Source: Panacagrimonas sp046594215 (GTDB lineage Bacteria; Pseudomonadota; Gammaproteobacteria; Nevskiales; Nevskiaceae). Taken from it: a stretch of 64,000 nt of DNA. Under the pieces are notes generated by a model. It saw only the letters and a list, made by a program, of their open reading frames with translations. It was not told where the DNA came from and did not search any database. The stretch's first letter is position 1, and each line of letters opens with the position of its first letter. A program made the translations under genes and the position numbers. Location of the stretch: positions 1-64,000 of the forward strand of contig JBKJPX010000050.1 in assembly GCA_046594215.1 (NCBI GenBank), written 5' to 3'. Shown here one piece after another: positions 28,634 to 37,788 of the stretch.

Positions 28634-29458
28634 TCAGAATTTCACAGAACGCGGTGCGTAGGGCTTCGGATTGGCCTGCCCTTCACGCGACATGTTGTTC
28701 TTTACCGCGATGCGCTGGTTGGCGCGGCCCATCAAGCGCCGCTGCCATTGGCGTTCGAACGACAGCGCGCCGGCCTCGTCGTCGTGCCAGGACTGCTGCA
28801 GCAGGAACTTGGCCGCCGCGATGGCATCGGGCGAGCGCGTGGCGATCTCGCGCGCCAGCTTCTCGGCGGCGGCAACCGGGTCGGCGTCCACCCGCGTCAC
28901 CAGCCCGAGCTGCAGGGCCTCGGCGCCGCTGAACACGCGACCGGTGAAGCACAGCTCCTTGGCGACATCGAGCGGCACGAGCTCGCGTAGCAGCGCCGCG
29001 CCGCCCATGTCGGGCACCAGGCCCCATTTGGATTCCATGACCGACAGCCTGGCGTCCGCCGTCGCGATGCGCATGTCGGCGCCCAGCGCGAGCTGAATGC
29101 CGGCACCAAAGCAGTTGCCGTGCACCGCCGCGATCACCGGGAATGGCAGCTCGCGCCAGGCCATGCTCCAGGCCTGGAAGTCGTTGCGCGTGGGCTTCCA
29201 CAGCTTGGCGTAGCCGGCCGCGGCGAGGACCGGTTTGGACAGCACGGTCTTGAAGTCCAGGCCTGCACAGAACGAAGGCCCTTCTCCATACAAGAGCGCC
29301 GCGCGGATGCTGCGGTCGCGCTTGAGGCTGCGGCAGGCGTCGATCACGCCTTGCAGCATCGCGAAGTCCATGCCGTTGTGCTTGTCCGCGCGCGCAAGCC
29401 GCACGTGGGCGATGCCGTCCTGGAGTTCAGTGGTGACGCGGTCGTGGAAGCTGGGCAT
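28634..29458 (-). CDS. Crotonase-family enzyme (enoyl-CoA hydratase/isomerase-like)
   Basis: Protein of 274 residues from the ATG at 29458 (MPSFHDRVTTEL). Oxyanion-hole segments are 'GEGPSFCAGLDFKTV' and 'HGNCFGAGIQLALGADMRIA'. The catalytic region reads 'SKWGLVPDMGGAALLREL', with Pro-Asp at the place of the second acid; this pattern suits the dienoyl-CoA isomerase-like branch as much as hydratases. A longer upstream reading is a shadow through the next gene. Position between an unknown helical protein and the cyclase fusion suggests co-transcription. Exact reaction unknown. Confidence 0.88.
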   Translation of the reverse strand: MPSFHDRVTTELQDGIAHVRLARADKHNGMDFAMLQGVIDACRSLKRDRSIRAALLYGEGPSFCAGLDFKTVLSKPVLAAAGYAKLWKPTRNDFQAWSMAWRELPFPVIAAVHGNCFGAGIQLALGADMRIATADARLSVMESKWGLVPDMGGAALLRELVPLDVAKELCFTGRVFSGAEALQLGLVTRVDADPVAAAEKLAREIATRSPDAIAAAKFLLQQSWHDDEAGALSFERQWQRRLMGRANQRIAVKNNMSREGQANPKPYAPRSVKF

Positions 29459-29480
29459 GTGATTTCGGCGATGGAATTGA

Positions 29481-30314
29481 TCAGGCGGTGAGCTCGGCCA
29501 GGCGTGCGGCGGCAAGGGCCGGCAGCGAGGGCGCCGTGTCCTGGAGCGTGGCGAACATGCCGTGCTCGCGCGCAGAAGCGACCAGCTGCGCGCCGACATT
29601 CTCGTCCTTGTGTTGCATCGCAGCCGCCACCAGGCGAGCACGCAGCTTCGGACCGACGCCGGAGAGCAGCACCATCACGGCACCACCCAGTCCCAGCTCC
29701 CGACGCCCGGCAACGGCGACGACCTTCTGCAGGCGCTCGTCGCTCATCAGTCCCACCACTTCCTCCAGCCGCTGCGGCGACTCCACGAAGAAGCCGATGC
29801 GGAGCATTGCCTCGTCGTCGAGCACGGCCATGCAGGCGCGGATCTGTTCGTCGGTGAGCGTATCGACGAAGCGCGCCATCACGATGAACTCGCTTCGCTT
29901 CACCAGGGCCTTGGTGACCGCGACGACCAGGTCCATCGGCATCAGGCGCAACATGGGCGCCGCGCTGCGCGGGTCGAGCAGCAGCGTGGTTTCGACGTTG
30001 AAGGCCAGCGGCGTGCGCCTGGCGATATCGACTGCGTCCTTGGGCGGCAACAGGCCCGCGACACGCGAGGCCAGCACCGCACCCATCGCCTTTTCGGCCA
30101 GCAGCGCGTTGATCGCACCCGGCAGGATGCGCGCCGCTCCGGCCACGCGCTGGAGACTCGCGCGGTCGCCATCGAACAGCATCGAGGTGCAGGCGCCACG
30201 CAACTTTCGCAGTGCCGCGACATCCAGGCCGGCGAGGCCCGCAACCGCCGTTTCGGGGCATCCGAGCAGGCGGGCCAGCTTCAAGTGTTCGGCCTGCAGC
30301 GCGAGTGTGCTCAT
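29481..30314 (-). CDS. Unknown helical-repeat cytoplasmic protein
   Basis: I do not recognise a family. 277 residues, no signal peptide or transmembrane segment. The sequence is almost wholly amphipathic helix, with repeating units such as 'LTDEQIRACMAVLDDEAML' and 'MSDERLQKVVAVAGRREL' that recall the superhelical N-domain of MgtE or HEAT-like repeats. It may be a binding or scaffold protein for its neighbours. Second gene of the operon: seven bases after the 74-residue gene and 22 before the crotonase gene. Confidence 0.75.
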   Translation of the reverse strand: MSTLALQAEHLKLARLLGCPETAVAGLAGLDVAALRKLRGACTSMLFDGDRASLQRVAGAARILPGAINALLAEKAMGAVLASRVAGLLPPKDAVDIARRTPLAFNVETTLLLDPRSAAPMLRLMPMDLVVAVTKALVKRSEFIVMARFVDTLTDEQIRACMAVLDDEAMLRIGFFVESPQRLEEVVGLMSDERLQKVVAVAGRRELGLGGAVMVLLSGVGPKLRARLVAAAMQHKDENVGAQLVASAREHGMFATLQDTAPSLPALAAARLAELTA

Positions 30315-30321
30315 GCGCGCC

Positions 30322-30546
30322 TCAACCGAACAGGATCTTGCGAACGGCGGGACGCAACAGCGCTGGCACCAGCCTGAGCGAGTGCTCGGCGGAGTCCTCG
30401 AGCATCTTGCGCTGGTTGCGCTTGGCGCTGCGCACGGCGGCGGTGAAGGTTTCCAGCGCCGCGTCGGGCACGGTCGAAAGGTCGGGCAGGTTGGCGGCCG
30501 CCGGCCCGAGTTCCGCGCGCAGCGTGTCGAGTACCGGTCTGCTCAT
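30322..30546 (-). CDS. Small unknown protein (74 residues)
   Basis: ATG at 30546 begins 'MSRPVLDTLRAELGPAAANL'; a longer reading of the frame upstream looks non-coding. The middle is acidic/helical and the end is basic ('KRNQRKMLEDSAEHSLRL...'). No known domain seen. First gene of the five-gene operon, spaced seven bases from the helical protein, which supports it being real. Confidence 0.6.
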   Translation of the reverse strand: MSRPVLDTLRAELGPAAANLPDLSTVPDAALETFTAAVRSAKRNQRKMLEDSAEHSLRLVPALLRPAVRKILFG

Positions 30547-30597
30547 GCGTGATGCGTTCCTCTTCGGATGCCGGTTTGCGATCTGTCCGCGATTATC

Positions 30598-30637
30598 GGC
30601 GCGCGCCCTGCGAATGCCAAAGCCCGGGCGCCGCGCC
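30598..30637 (-). terminator. GC-rich hairpin downstream of mshQ
   Basis: GGCGCGCGCCC (30598-30608) and GGGCGCCGCGCC (30626-30637) can pair with one bulge around a 17-base loop. It lies in the 112-base gap between the end of mshQ and the small-protein gene, both on the minus strand, and would separate the pilus arm from the next operon. There is no T-run. Confidence 0.4.
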
Positions 30638-30658
30638 GCGAAGGCCTCGCAGGCCGTA

Positions 30659-33211
30659 TCAACGGTAGGTCTCGCGCAGGTAGATCTGCTTGTCGCCCTG
30701 GCGAAACTGTCCGAAGGCCGCCTGCGCACTGACAGGTTCGGTGTAGCTGCCGTCGCCGTTGGTATCGGACCGAAGCCACGAAACCCCGTCCAACGTCACC
30801 GTCAGCGTGCCGGTGACGCCCGGCACCGCGAGCCGGATCGTGCCCTGCCCCGCCAGCAGTGCGCTGGGCGAACCGACCACCGTGGTGGAGGCCGAGATGC
30901 CGGCGCTCAGCGTCACCGCCCCGCCGACGCTGCAGGCGTCCGCGAGGTTGCGACCGAAGCCCGAGGTGGCGCTGGCGTAGTACTCGGTGCCGTAGGCCAG
31001 ATCCAGCGGCAGGCGTTCCGAGCCGTAGCCGTTGAGCAGGAACAACCGTCCGAAGCGCTGCTGCTTGGCGCCTCCCGTGAACGCGATGCCATTGCCGGCG
31101 CCAGCCGCACCGAACTTGAGCGGGGTGGCGACGGGGTCGGCGTAGACGATGCCGTCGGCGTCCTCAATCGCAGGTGCTTCGAGTTCGATCTCGAGATCGA
31201 ACGGCGCCACGGGCAGCGAACGCAGCGCCGCGATGCCGGCATTGGTGACGTACGTCAGTTCCGCGGTGCCCGCGCCCCGCGATGCCAGGCCGTGGTCCGG
31301 GGTCGGCACGAGAATGCTGTCCAAGGTCACGGCCACGCCGGTCGTCGCGTTCACCGCGCGGTAGGTGCCGGCGCCCAGCGTCGACGGCAGCTTGTAAAGC
31401 TGGCCCTCGTAGTTGAGCGTGCGCCCGCCCACCGCGTTGACCGCCTCGATCACGGCTTCCGGCGCGGTCGCATAGTCGAAGGACTGCCCCAGGTAGCCGA
31501 AGCGTCCGCAGGCCGGCGCGAACACCGGCGTGTTGCGACTGACCAGGGAGAAATGGTCGGGCGTGAAGCGACCCACGCCGACCGTTCCGACGATCTCGCG
31601 CTGGGCCAGCGAGGAATCCGCGCTGTCGGCGTCCGCAAACGTCGCGTCGCTGACCCGCAGCGTGAAGGTGCCTGCCTCCGTGTAGCGCGCGGTGTCGGTA
31701 CGGCGCCGGCCGCTGCCGTCGCCTCTCCAGTTGCCCTCGCTGAGCGTGCCCGGCTGAGTACCCTCGATCGTCGACTGCACGCTGACGCTCGGGTTGGCCG
31801 TGTAACTGCCCGCGGTGGCGCCGCCGCTGGTGCGCGCGGTGGCCAGCACCGTGAACGGCTGTCCCGCGCGGTGCGTGGGCGTCCCCGCGACGCCGATGTT
31901 GTCGAGCCTCGTGCCGATGCCAGCCGTGACCGAGGTGGCGTGCCAGGCCTCCACGAGGAAGTTGCCGGGACGTATCGCAAAGGTGTCCGCCGAACACCCG
32001 CTGATCCCCGTGTCGGGATCGTAGATGCGAATGCGCGCCACCTTCAGGGCGTCGCCATAAGTGAACGAAAGCGTGCGGCGCCCGTTGTCCGCAGCCGCGT
32101 AGGTGAGCAAGCCGAGCGACTGCGCCGACGTCCAGCTGCTGCGGCAGCCCCAGGTGTCCGTCGCACCACTGTCGTCACCCGCGTCGAGCAGCTCGACGTT
32201 GACGGTGCCGGTGTAGTCGGTCTGCACACCGCTGGCCGACAGGTTGAGCGCATAGGCGTGCAGCGAGATCGGCAAGCCGGCGACCTTGGTCTGGATCACA
32301 CCCGTGACGGCGTTGCCACCGATGTCGACTGCGTTGAAGCGCCCCGGGATGCCGCCGATGGGGGCGCCGAACCTCAGGATCACGTCGTCCCAGGAAATGC
32401 TGTCCCGGTTACCCGAGCCCAGAGACCCCGCAAGAATGCTCAGCGTGTGCGTGCCCGCGGCCAGCGCGATGGCGGTCGGGATCTGCAGCGGATCACCGCT
32501 GGACGTGAATTCGCCGATACGCGCGCCGTCGACAAGCACCTGCGCGTGGTCTCCCGCGGCGGTGTTCACACCACGCAGGCGATAGACCTCGACCAGGCTG
32601 AGCAGGCGGCTGACGTCGACCGAGAACGTCATGTCCGCGCGCAGGTCGTCGGGCGGCGCGTCGACGTTGTCGGGGTAGTACTGGCCACCGTAGTTGTCGT
32701 TCACCCCGTCGTTGTCGTCGCCGATGTGGCGCCGACGGGTCAGTGCGCGGCTGGTCGTCGTCTGCGCGCTGATCAGGGTCAGCGAGCCGAAGCCGAGGTC
32801 GTTTCCCGTCGATCCCGGGCAGGCCACCACGGTCAGCGCGCTCAGGCAGCCGGGGTCGGGCGCGATCGTGTGGACACCCGAGGTCAGCGTCACCGGGGAG
32901 CCGAACGTGAACACGTTCGTCAGCAGCGAGAAGGAGCCGGTTCGCGCGGCGCCGTCGATCGAGATCCTGGCGACGTTCGCCACCTGGTACACCGCCGAGT
33001 CGAAGCGCACGCCCGTGATGGTCGTGCCCTGCGACAGGTGGAAGTGGCTCGGGCTGCTCAGCATCTGCGTGCGCGTGACGGGGTCGGAGGGCGTGAAGCC
33101 GTCGCTCTCGTCGTCACCGATGTGCTGCTCTCCGAGCAGCACGACGTCCGCCCGCGCCGCGGCCGAGGCCCACAGGCACATCCCCGCGAGCAGCGCGGCC
33201 ACGACGCGCAT
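30659..33211 (-). CDS. mshQ: MshQ-like exported protein (DUF6701)
   Basis: Exported protein of 850 residues with signal peptide (about 1-21). The N-terminal half has two PA14/galactose-binding-like stretches, each containing 'HIGDD' and 'GLNDNYGG'-type Asp/Asn-rich segments ('HIGDDNDGVNDNYGG', 'SWDDVILRF'). The C-terminal half matches the large DUF6701 domain found in MshQ ('GRFTPDHFSLVSRNTPVFAP', 'ELTYVTNAG'). Probably a surface or tip-associated component of the pilus. Its ATG shares one base with the mshP stop. The assignment combines domain look with position. Confidence 0.88.
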   Translation of the reverse strand: MRVVAALLAGMCLWASAAARADVVLLGEQHIGDDESDGFTPSDPVTRTQMLSSPSHFHLSQGTTITGVRFDSAVYQVANVARISIDGAARTGSFSLLTNVFTFGSPVTLTSGVHTIAPDPGCLSALTVVACPGSTGNDLGFGSLTLISAQTTTSRALTRRRHIGDDNDGVNDNYGGQYYPDNVDAPPDDLRADMTFSVDVSRLLSLVEVYRLRGVNTAAGDHAQVLVDGARIGEFTSSGDPLQIPTAIALAAGTHTLSILAGSLGSGNRDSISWDDVILRFGAPIGGIPGRFNAVDIGGNAVTGVIQTKVAGLPISLHAYALNLSASGVQTDYTGTVNVELLDAGDDSGATDTWGCRSSWTSAQSLGLLTYAAADNGRRTLSFTYGDALKVARIRIYDPDTGISGCSADTFAIRPGNFLVEAWHATSVTAGIGTRLDNIGVAGTPTHRAGQPFTVLATARTSGGATAGSYTANPSVSVQSTIEGTQPGTLSEGNWRGDGSGRRRTDTARYTEAGTFTLRVSDATFADADSADSSLAQREIVGTVGVGRFTPDHFSLVSRNTPVFAPACGRFGYLGQSFDYATAPEAVIEAVNAVGGRTLNYEGQLYKLPSTLGAGTYRAVNATTGVAVTLDSILVPTPDHGLASRGAGTAELTYVTNAGIAALRSLPVAPFDLEIELEAPAIEDADGIVYADPVATPLKFGAAGAGNGIAFTGGAKQQRFGRLFLLNGYGSERLPLDLAYGTEYYASATSGFGRNLADACSVGGAVTLSAGISASTTVVGSPSALLAGQGTIRLAVPGVTGTLTVTLDGVSWLRSDTNGDGSYTEPVSAQAAFGQFRQGDKQIYLRETYR

Positions 33212-33612
33212 CAGGAGCCGCCGACCTTGGCCTGCAAGCTGCGCGCGACGAAGTCGGGGCTGCCGTAGAGGCCTGACTGCGCACTGACGTCGATGACGTA
33301 ATACGCCGTGGCCGCGCCCGAAAGGTCATGCACGCTTGCGCTGCAGCGCACCGTCACGGTGAAGCCGCGCAGGGCGGACTCGGTCAACGTGAAACTGGTG
33401 TTGGCGCAGGCGCCGGCGCTGGTTGCACGGTTGACGGCCCAGCCCATGGCGCTGCGCGCCGCGTAATCGGCACGCGCGGACTGAACGTGCATCGCCGGCG
33501 TGGCGTGCTGCACCGCGACGAGGTTCACCAGGAAGCCGCCCAAAACCGAGAGCACGACGATCAGGAACAAGGCCGACACCAGCGCGAAGCCCGGGCGGTG
33601 GCGACGGTTCAT
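33211..33612 (-). CDS. mshP: MshP-like minor pilin (PilX/GspK type)
   Basis: Protein of 133 residues. The type III signal is cut after G8 ('RHRPG|FALVSALFLIVVLS'). Position 5 of the mature protein is Ser (S13), not Glu, as is usual for the GspK/PilX-like minor pilins at the pilus tip. ATG at 33612 overlaps the mshO stop by four bases; a longer upstream reading is a shadow of mshO. Confidence 0.86.
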   Translation of the reverse strand: MNRRHRPGFALVSALFLIVVLSVLGGFLVNLVAVQHATPAMHVQSARADYAARSAMGWAVNRATSAGACANTSFTLTESALRGFTVTVRCSASVHDLSGAATAYYVIDVSAQSGLYGSPDFVARSLQAKVGGS

Positions 33613-34511
33613 GGCGAGTTGTCGACATGGACCTGCCGCTGCAGGCGGACGTCCTCGCCCTGCAGTTCGAGCACGATCTGCAGGCGCACCACGGCGCTGC
33701 GCCGAGAATTTGTGCTGTTCGAGTACCGCAGGCTGCAGCCGTCCTCGTCCACGCCCTCGACAATGACCGCGGGTGTCGCCAGAAGATTCAGCGCGTTGGC
33801 GGACGTCGGCTGCGAGGACTGCAGCGCGTAGCCCGAGTAACGCAACAGGCGGCCGCCGGAGCACAGATAGCTGACCGGGCCTTCGACGAGGAACACCCGA
33901 CGGCTCGGCGAATCCTGCGGGAACAGGTGCGGGCTGCCCAGCGTAAGGCGGCTTTCGGTTGCGCTGCCCACGGTCACGCTGCTGCGCGAGATGCTCATGC
34001 CCGCCGGGGTCAGCACGGCGGCGCTCCAGGGATCGCTGCCGGCCTCGCCCAGCGGGTAGACCGCCAGCCGCGCGCCGGCCGGGATGCCGTCACTGCCGCC
34101 AAGGGGAGCCAGGGTGTTGAAGGCGCTGTCCGCCACGCCCGGGGTGAGCCGGTCGTCCTCACCCCCGGGCGGCTCGACGCGATAGCGCTCGCCGTCCAGG
34201 GTGCGCAGCAGTTCGATGGCCTTGCCGTCGGAGGAACTGCGGACGCTGTTGGGCAGGGCGGAACGCAGGTCGCGTGCCATGCGCAGCAGCGCGAGGTCTG
34301 CCGCGTCGGTCAGGGCGGACCGGCGCGACTGGTCGATGAAACCCCGGATCGGCGAACTGATGAAGAGGCCAAGTACGGCCGACACGATGCCGATGATGAC
34401 GATCACCACGACCAGTTCGATCAGCGTGAACCCTGCTCCGTCGACAACGAAACGCGGTCGGTCCTTCCCTGGCGTGGCGCGACGGCGAAGGCTCGCCCGT
34501 ACTCGTCTCAT
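33609..34511 (-). CDS. mshO: MshO-like minor pilin (GspJ/PilW type)
   Basis: Prepilin of 300 residues starting at the ATG at 34511. The class III signal is 'DGAG|FTLIELVVVIVIIGIV', cut after G27 with Glu5 (E32) present. Family-type body with 'ALLRMARDLRSALPNSVR'. First gene of the minus-strand mshOPQ arm, divergent from the CHASE4 GGDEF-EAL gene. Confidence 0.88.
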   Translation of the reverse strand: MRRVRASLRRRATPGKDRPRFVVDGAGFTLIELVVVIVIIGIVSAVLGLFISSPIRGFIDQSRRSALTDAADLALLRMARDLRSALPNSVRSSSDGKAIELLRTLDGERYRVEPPGGEDDRLTPGVADSAFNTLAPLGGSDGIPAGARLAVYPLGEAGSDPWSAAVLTPAGMSISRSSVTVGSATESRLTLGSPHLFPQDSPSRRVFLVEGPVSYLCSGGRLLRYSGYALQSSQPTSANALNLLATPAVIVEGVDEDGCSLRYSNSTNSRRSAVVRLQIVLELQGEDVRLQRQVHVDNSP

Positions 34512-34572
34512 TTCGAGAATTGCCAAGCAGTTACTCCCCGCCCGATGGATGCCGCCCCGCCGCCGATCTCTA

Positions 34573-34601
34573 TTGTCGGCCCCGCCGCGCTCGCGTAGTT
34601 T
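34573..34601 (+). promoter_or_regulatory. Candidate sigma-70 promoter for the plus-strand pilus arm
   Basis: TTGTCG (34573-34578), 17-base spacer, TAGTTT (34596-34601), in the 151-base divergent gap between mshO and the GGDEF-EAL gene. AAGGA follows six bases before the ATG at 34663. Both hexamers are imperfect. Confidence 0.35.
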
Positions 34602-34662
34602 ACGGCTGCGGCGTTGCAGACCGGTCGGCGCAGCACCGGGACGGGGACCATAAGGAATACAG

Positions 34663-37600
34663 ATGGCCGATAGAGCCGCCATCGAGCACGGTGGATTGAA
34701 CGTGGCCACGGGAGGAAGTCTGATTTCGTTGGCCGGAGCGGGGCGGACCAGCCAGCGCGCCCGGCTGCTCGTGGTCATGGCGCTCCTGATGGTGGTCGGC
34801 ATCGTGAGCCAGTCCGCACTCATCAACACGTATGTCCTGCGCGATTTCGCCAAGCTCGAGCAGACACAGGTCCAGGCCAGCCTGCGGCTGATCCAGCTGT
34901 GGCTGGATCGCTTCCTGCAGCCGATGGAAACGCTCGCTCGCGACCTGGGAAGCTCGCCCCATCCCGACAGGGCCACACCGATCGACGCCCAGGTTCTGCG
35001 CGCACGGCTGCAGGCCGCCGCCCAGCTGGATGTCGGCTATGACGCCGCGGCCGTGCTAGACGGCGCCGGCGAGGTGTTGCTGGCGCAGTCATACGATCGC
35101 AACACCCGGCTGGAACGCGCGCCCACCAACATCGAGATGTCCCTGCTGCGCCACCACGCCGCCTCGCTGCGCGCGGGCAAGCAGGCAGCCCTGAGCGGCT
35201 GGAACGTGGTGCCCGGCGGACTGTTCGCGGTCGCCGGGTTCCGGCTGGACGCCGAACCGGCCGGCCCGGTGGTGGTGATCGGCCGCACCTTCGACGAAAG
35301 CGCCATGGCGGCGCTGGACGAGTTATCGGGCACGCGCGTGAACGTGGTCGGCGGCGACGCGCCCCCGCTCGACGAACCCGACCGCCCGATGCAGGCCTGC
35401 ACGCGGCTCTCGCCGGCAATCAATGCGCAGCCGCAGCACCTGTGCGTGCGACTCCAGGACTCCATTCTCGAGCGCGGTCACCGCAGCAGCGACGACCTTC
35501 GCCTGGCGAGCCTCGCGGGTTTCGTCGTGCTGATGTTCGGCACCTGGTGGTTCCTCGACCGCAGCCTTCTGCAACGCCTGGCCAGCCTGACGCAGAAGCT
35601 GGACGCGTCCAATCCCGGCGGAACCGAGGCGGTCGAGCGCGCCATGCTCGCTGACGGCAAGCGCGGCGACGAACTCGGCCGCATGTCGCTGGGCCTGGGG
35701 CAGCTGCTCGGACGCGTGCGTCAAGCCGAGGCCGACCTGCGCGAGCGCGAACGCAGCTTCCGCGTGCTGGCCGAGTCCTCCGGCGTGGCCATCTTCGTCG
35801 TGCGCGACGGCGTCCTCTACAGCAATCCCTTCGCATCGCGCCTGACCGGCTACAACAAGGACGACCTGCGCGGGCGAACGCTGACCGACCTGTTCCACGA
35901 AAGCTGGCGCGAGCACTTCGAGCGCGCGATGGCGCGCGGCTCGGTGGACGATACCGAGGGCGAGGAACTGCGCGGCCGTCGCCAGAACGGAACGCTTTAC
36001 TGGGCGCGGCTGCACATCGCGCGCATCGAGTACCGCGGCGGCGCGGCCCTGCTGGTCACGCTCTTCGACGTCACCGAGCAGCGCCATCTTGAGCAGACAC
36101 TGGCCGACGAGAAGCAGAACCTTCAGGTGATCCTGAGCTCGATCCACGAGGGCATCGTCGCGATCGACCATGCCGGCGCGGTGCGTTTCATCAACCCCGC
36201 CGCTCAGCGCCTCACGGGCATCCCGGTGGCGCTGGCCAACGGCAGCGCGCTCGAGGACGTGGTGGCGCTCAGCGATCCGGAAAGCGAAACCGCACTCGCC
36301 TCGCCTTTGCTCGCCACGCTCTCCGCGGCCGGCAACAACGGTACGGTCGCCAACGTGACCACGCCGCAGGGCATCTCGCGCAGTGTCGAGGTGACGGTCT
36401 CCCAGAACCAGTCGGACGGCGGCGACAACACCCGGCGTGGCTCGGTGCTGGTGATGCGCGACGTCTCCGATTTGCGCCAGCTGACGAAGATCCTGGCCGA
36501 ACAGGCCTCGCACGACGATCTCACCAGCCTGATCAACCGCCGCGAGTTCTCGCGCCGACTGCACGAGGCGCTGGCCGATTCGCAGGGCACGCACCGGCGC
36601 CACGCGTTGTGCTACGTCGACCTCGACCAGTTCAAGCTGCTCAACGACACCTGCGGTCACCAAGCCGGCGACCTGATGCTGCGCGAGGTGGCCCAGGCGC
36701 TGCAAGGCGAGGTGCGGCCCAACGACACCCTCGCCCGCCTCGGCGGAGACGAGTTCGGCGTGCTGCTCGACGACTGCGGACCCGAGAAGGCGGTGGAGTT
36801 CGCCAATGCGCTGCGCAACAAGGTCGGTGCCGTGCGTTTCCAGTGGAACGGGCAGGGCTTCAGCGTCGACGCAAGCATCGGCATCGCCATGCTCGAGCAC
36901 GTGGAGGGCGGCGTCGACGAGGCACTCGCGCTGGCCGATGCCGCCTGCTACATGGCCAAGGACCTGGGCCGCAACCGCGTCCATCTCTACCGCGCCGCCG
37001 ACGCCGACCTGCAGCAGCAGCTCAAGCACATGCGTTGGGCCACACGTCTGAAGGACGCGGTCGAGAACAGCCAGTTCACGCTCTTCGCGCAGGGCATCGT
37101 GCCGGTAGCCGCCGGCGCGCCAGACCTCAACGCCTTCGAGGCGCTGGTGCGCATGAAGCAGCCGGACGGCCGCCTCGTGGCGCCCGACGAATTCCTGCCG
37201 GCGGCCGAGCGCTACCAGATGATGAATCGCGTCGACCAGTGGGTCGTTACCGCCGCGCTCGACGTCCTGCAGCGCGAACACGCGATGGGGCGCCCACGAA
37301 AGCCCCTGCTGTTCATCAATCTCTCCGGGCAGAGCCTGGGCGATGAAGGCTTCCGCGAATTCCTGCTGGAGAAACTGGACCAGCACGCAAACCTGACGCC
37401 GCAGATCGTCTTCGAGGTCACGGAGAGTTCGGTCATCTCCTCGCTGGGTCGCGCCAAGCAGCTCATGGAAGACGTGTACGCGCGAGGCTGCGCCTTCGCG
37501 CTCGACGACTTCGGCACCGGCATGTCCTCGTTCGGGTACCTCAAGGAACTGCGTGTCGACTACCTCAAGATCGCCGGCTGCTTCGTCAAGAGCATCGCGC

Positions 37601-37788
37601 AGCCGCTGGACGCTGCGGTGGTGCGCAGCTTCACCGAGTTCTCCCGCATGATGGGGGTGACCGTGATCGCCGAATGGATCGAGGACGAGGAGACGCTCAA
37701 GGTCTGCCGCGACATGGGCGTGGACTACGGCCAGGGCTGGCACTTGGGGCGCCCGCAGCCGATCGAGCAGGTCTTCAAAATCGCGTGA
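34663..37788 (+). CDS. CHASE4-PAS-PAS-GGDEF-EAL c-di-GMP enzyme in the mshH position
   Basis: Membrane signalling protein of 1041 residues. Order: transmembrane helix (about 33-54), periplasmic CHASE4-like sensor (55-280), second helix (about 286-303), two PAS domains (about 365-480 and 485-610), GGDEF (about 625-785) and EAL (about 800-1040). The GGDEF site is intact ('RLGGDEFGVLLDD', near 692). EAL residues seen: E-A-L in 'FEALVRM', N in 'LFINLSG', E in 'VFEVTESS', D-D in 'ALDDFGTG', K in 'YLKIAG', E in 'VIAEWIE', Q in 'YGQGWHLG'. The usual Asp of 'KID' is Ala. Probably bifunctional. The stop overlaps the mshI GTG (GTGA). Confidence 0.93.
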   Translation: MADRAAIEHGGLNVATGGSLISLAGAGRTSQRARLLVVMALLMVVGIVSQSALINTYVLRDFAKLEQTQVQASLRLIQLWLDRFLQPMETLARDLGSSPHPDRATPIDAQVLRARLQAAAQLDVGYDAAAVLDGAGEVLLAQSYDRNTRLERAPTNIEMSLLRHHAASLRAGKQAALSGWNVVPGGLFAVAGFRLDAEPAGPVVVIGRTFDESAMAALDELSGTRVNVVGGDAPPLDEPDRPMQACTRLSPAINAQPQHLCVRLQDSILERGHRSSDDLRLASLAGFVVLMFGTWWFLDRSLLQRLASLTQKLDASNPGGTEAVERAMLADGKRGDELGRMSLGLGQLLGRVRQAEADLRERERSFRVLAESSGVAIFVVRDGVLYSNPFASRLTGYNKDDLRGRTLTDLFHESWREHFERAMARGSVDDTEGEELRGRRQNGTLYWARLHIARIEYRGGAALLVTLFDVTEQRHLEQTLADEKQNLQVILSSIHEGIVAIDHAGAVRFINPAAQRLTGIPVALANGSALEDVVALSDPESETALASPLLATLSAAGNNGTVANVTTPQGISRSVEVTVSQNQSDGGDNTRRGSVLVMRDVSDLRQLTKILAEQASHDDLTSLINRREFSRRLHEALADSQGTHRRHALCYVDLDQFKLLNDTCGHQAGDLMLREVAQALQGEVRPNDTLARLGGDEFGVLLDDCGPEKAVEFANALRNKVGAVRFQWNGQGFSVDASIGIAMLEHVEGGVDEALALADAACYMAKDLGRNRVHLYRAADADLQQQLKHMRWATRLKDAVENSQFTLFAQGIVPVAAGAPDLNAFEALVRMKQPDGRLVAPDEFLPAAERYQMMNRVDQWVVTAALDVLQREHAMGRPRKPLLFINLSGQSLGDEGFREFLLEKLDQHANLTPQIVFEVTESSVISSLGRAKQLMEDVYARGCAFALDDFGTGMSSFGYLKELRVDYLKIAGCFVKSIAQPLDAAVVRSFTEFSRMMGVTVIAEWIEDEETLKVCRDMGVDYGQGWHLGRPQPIEQVFKIA

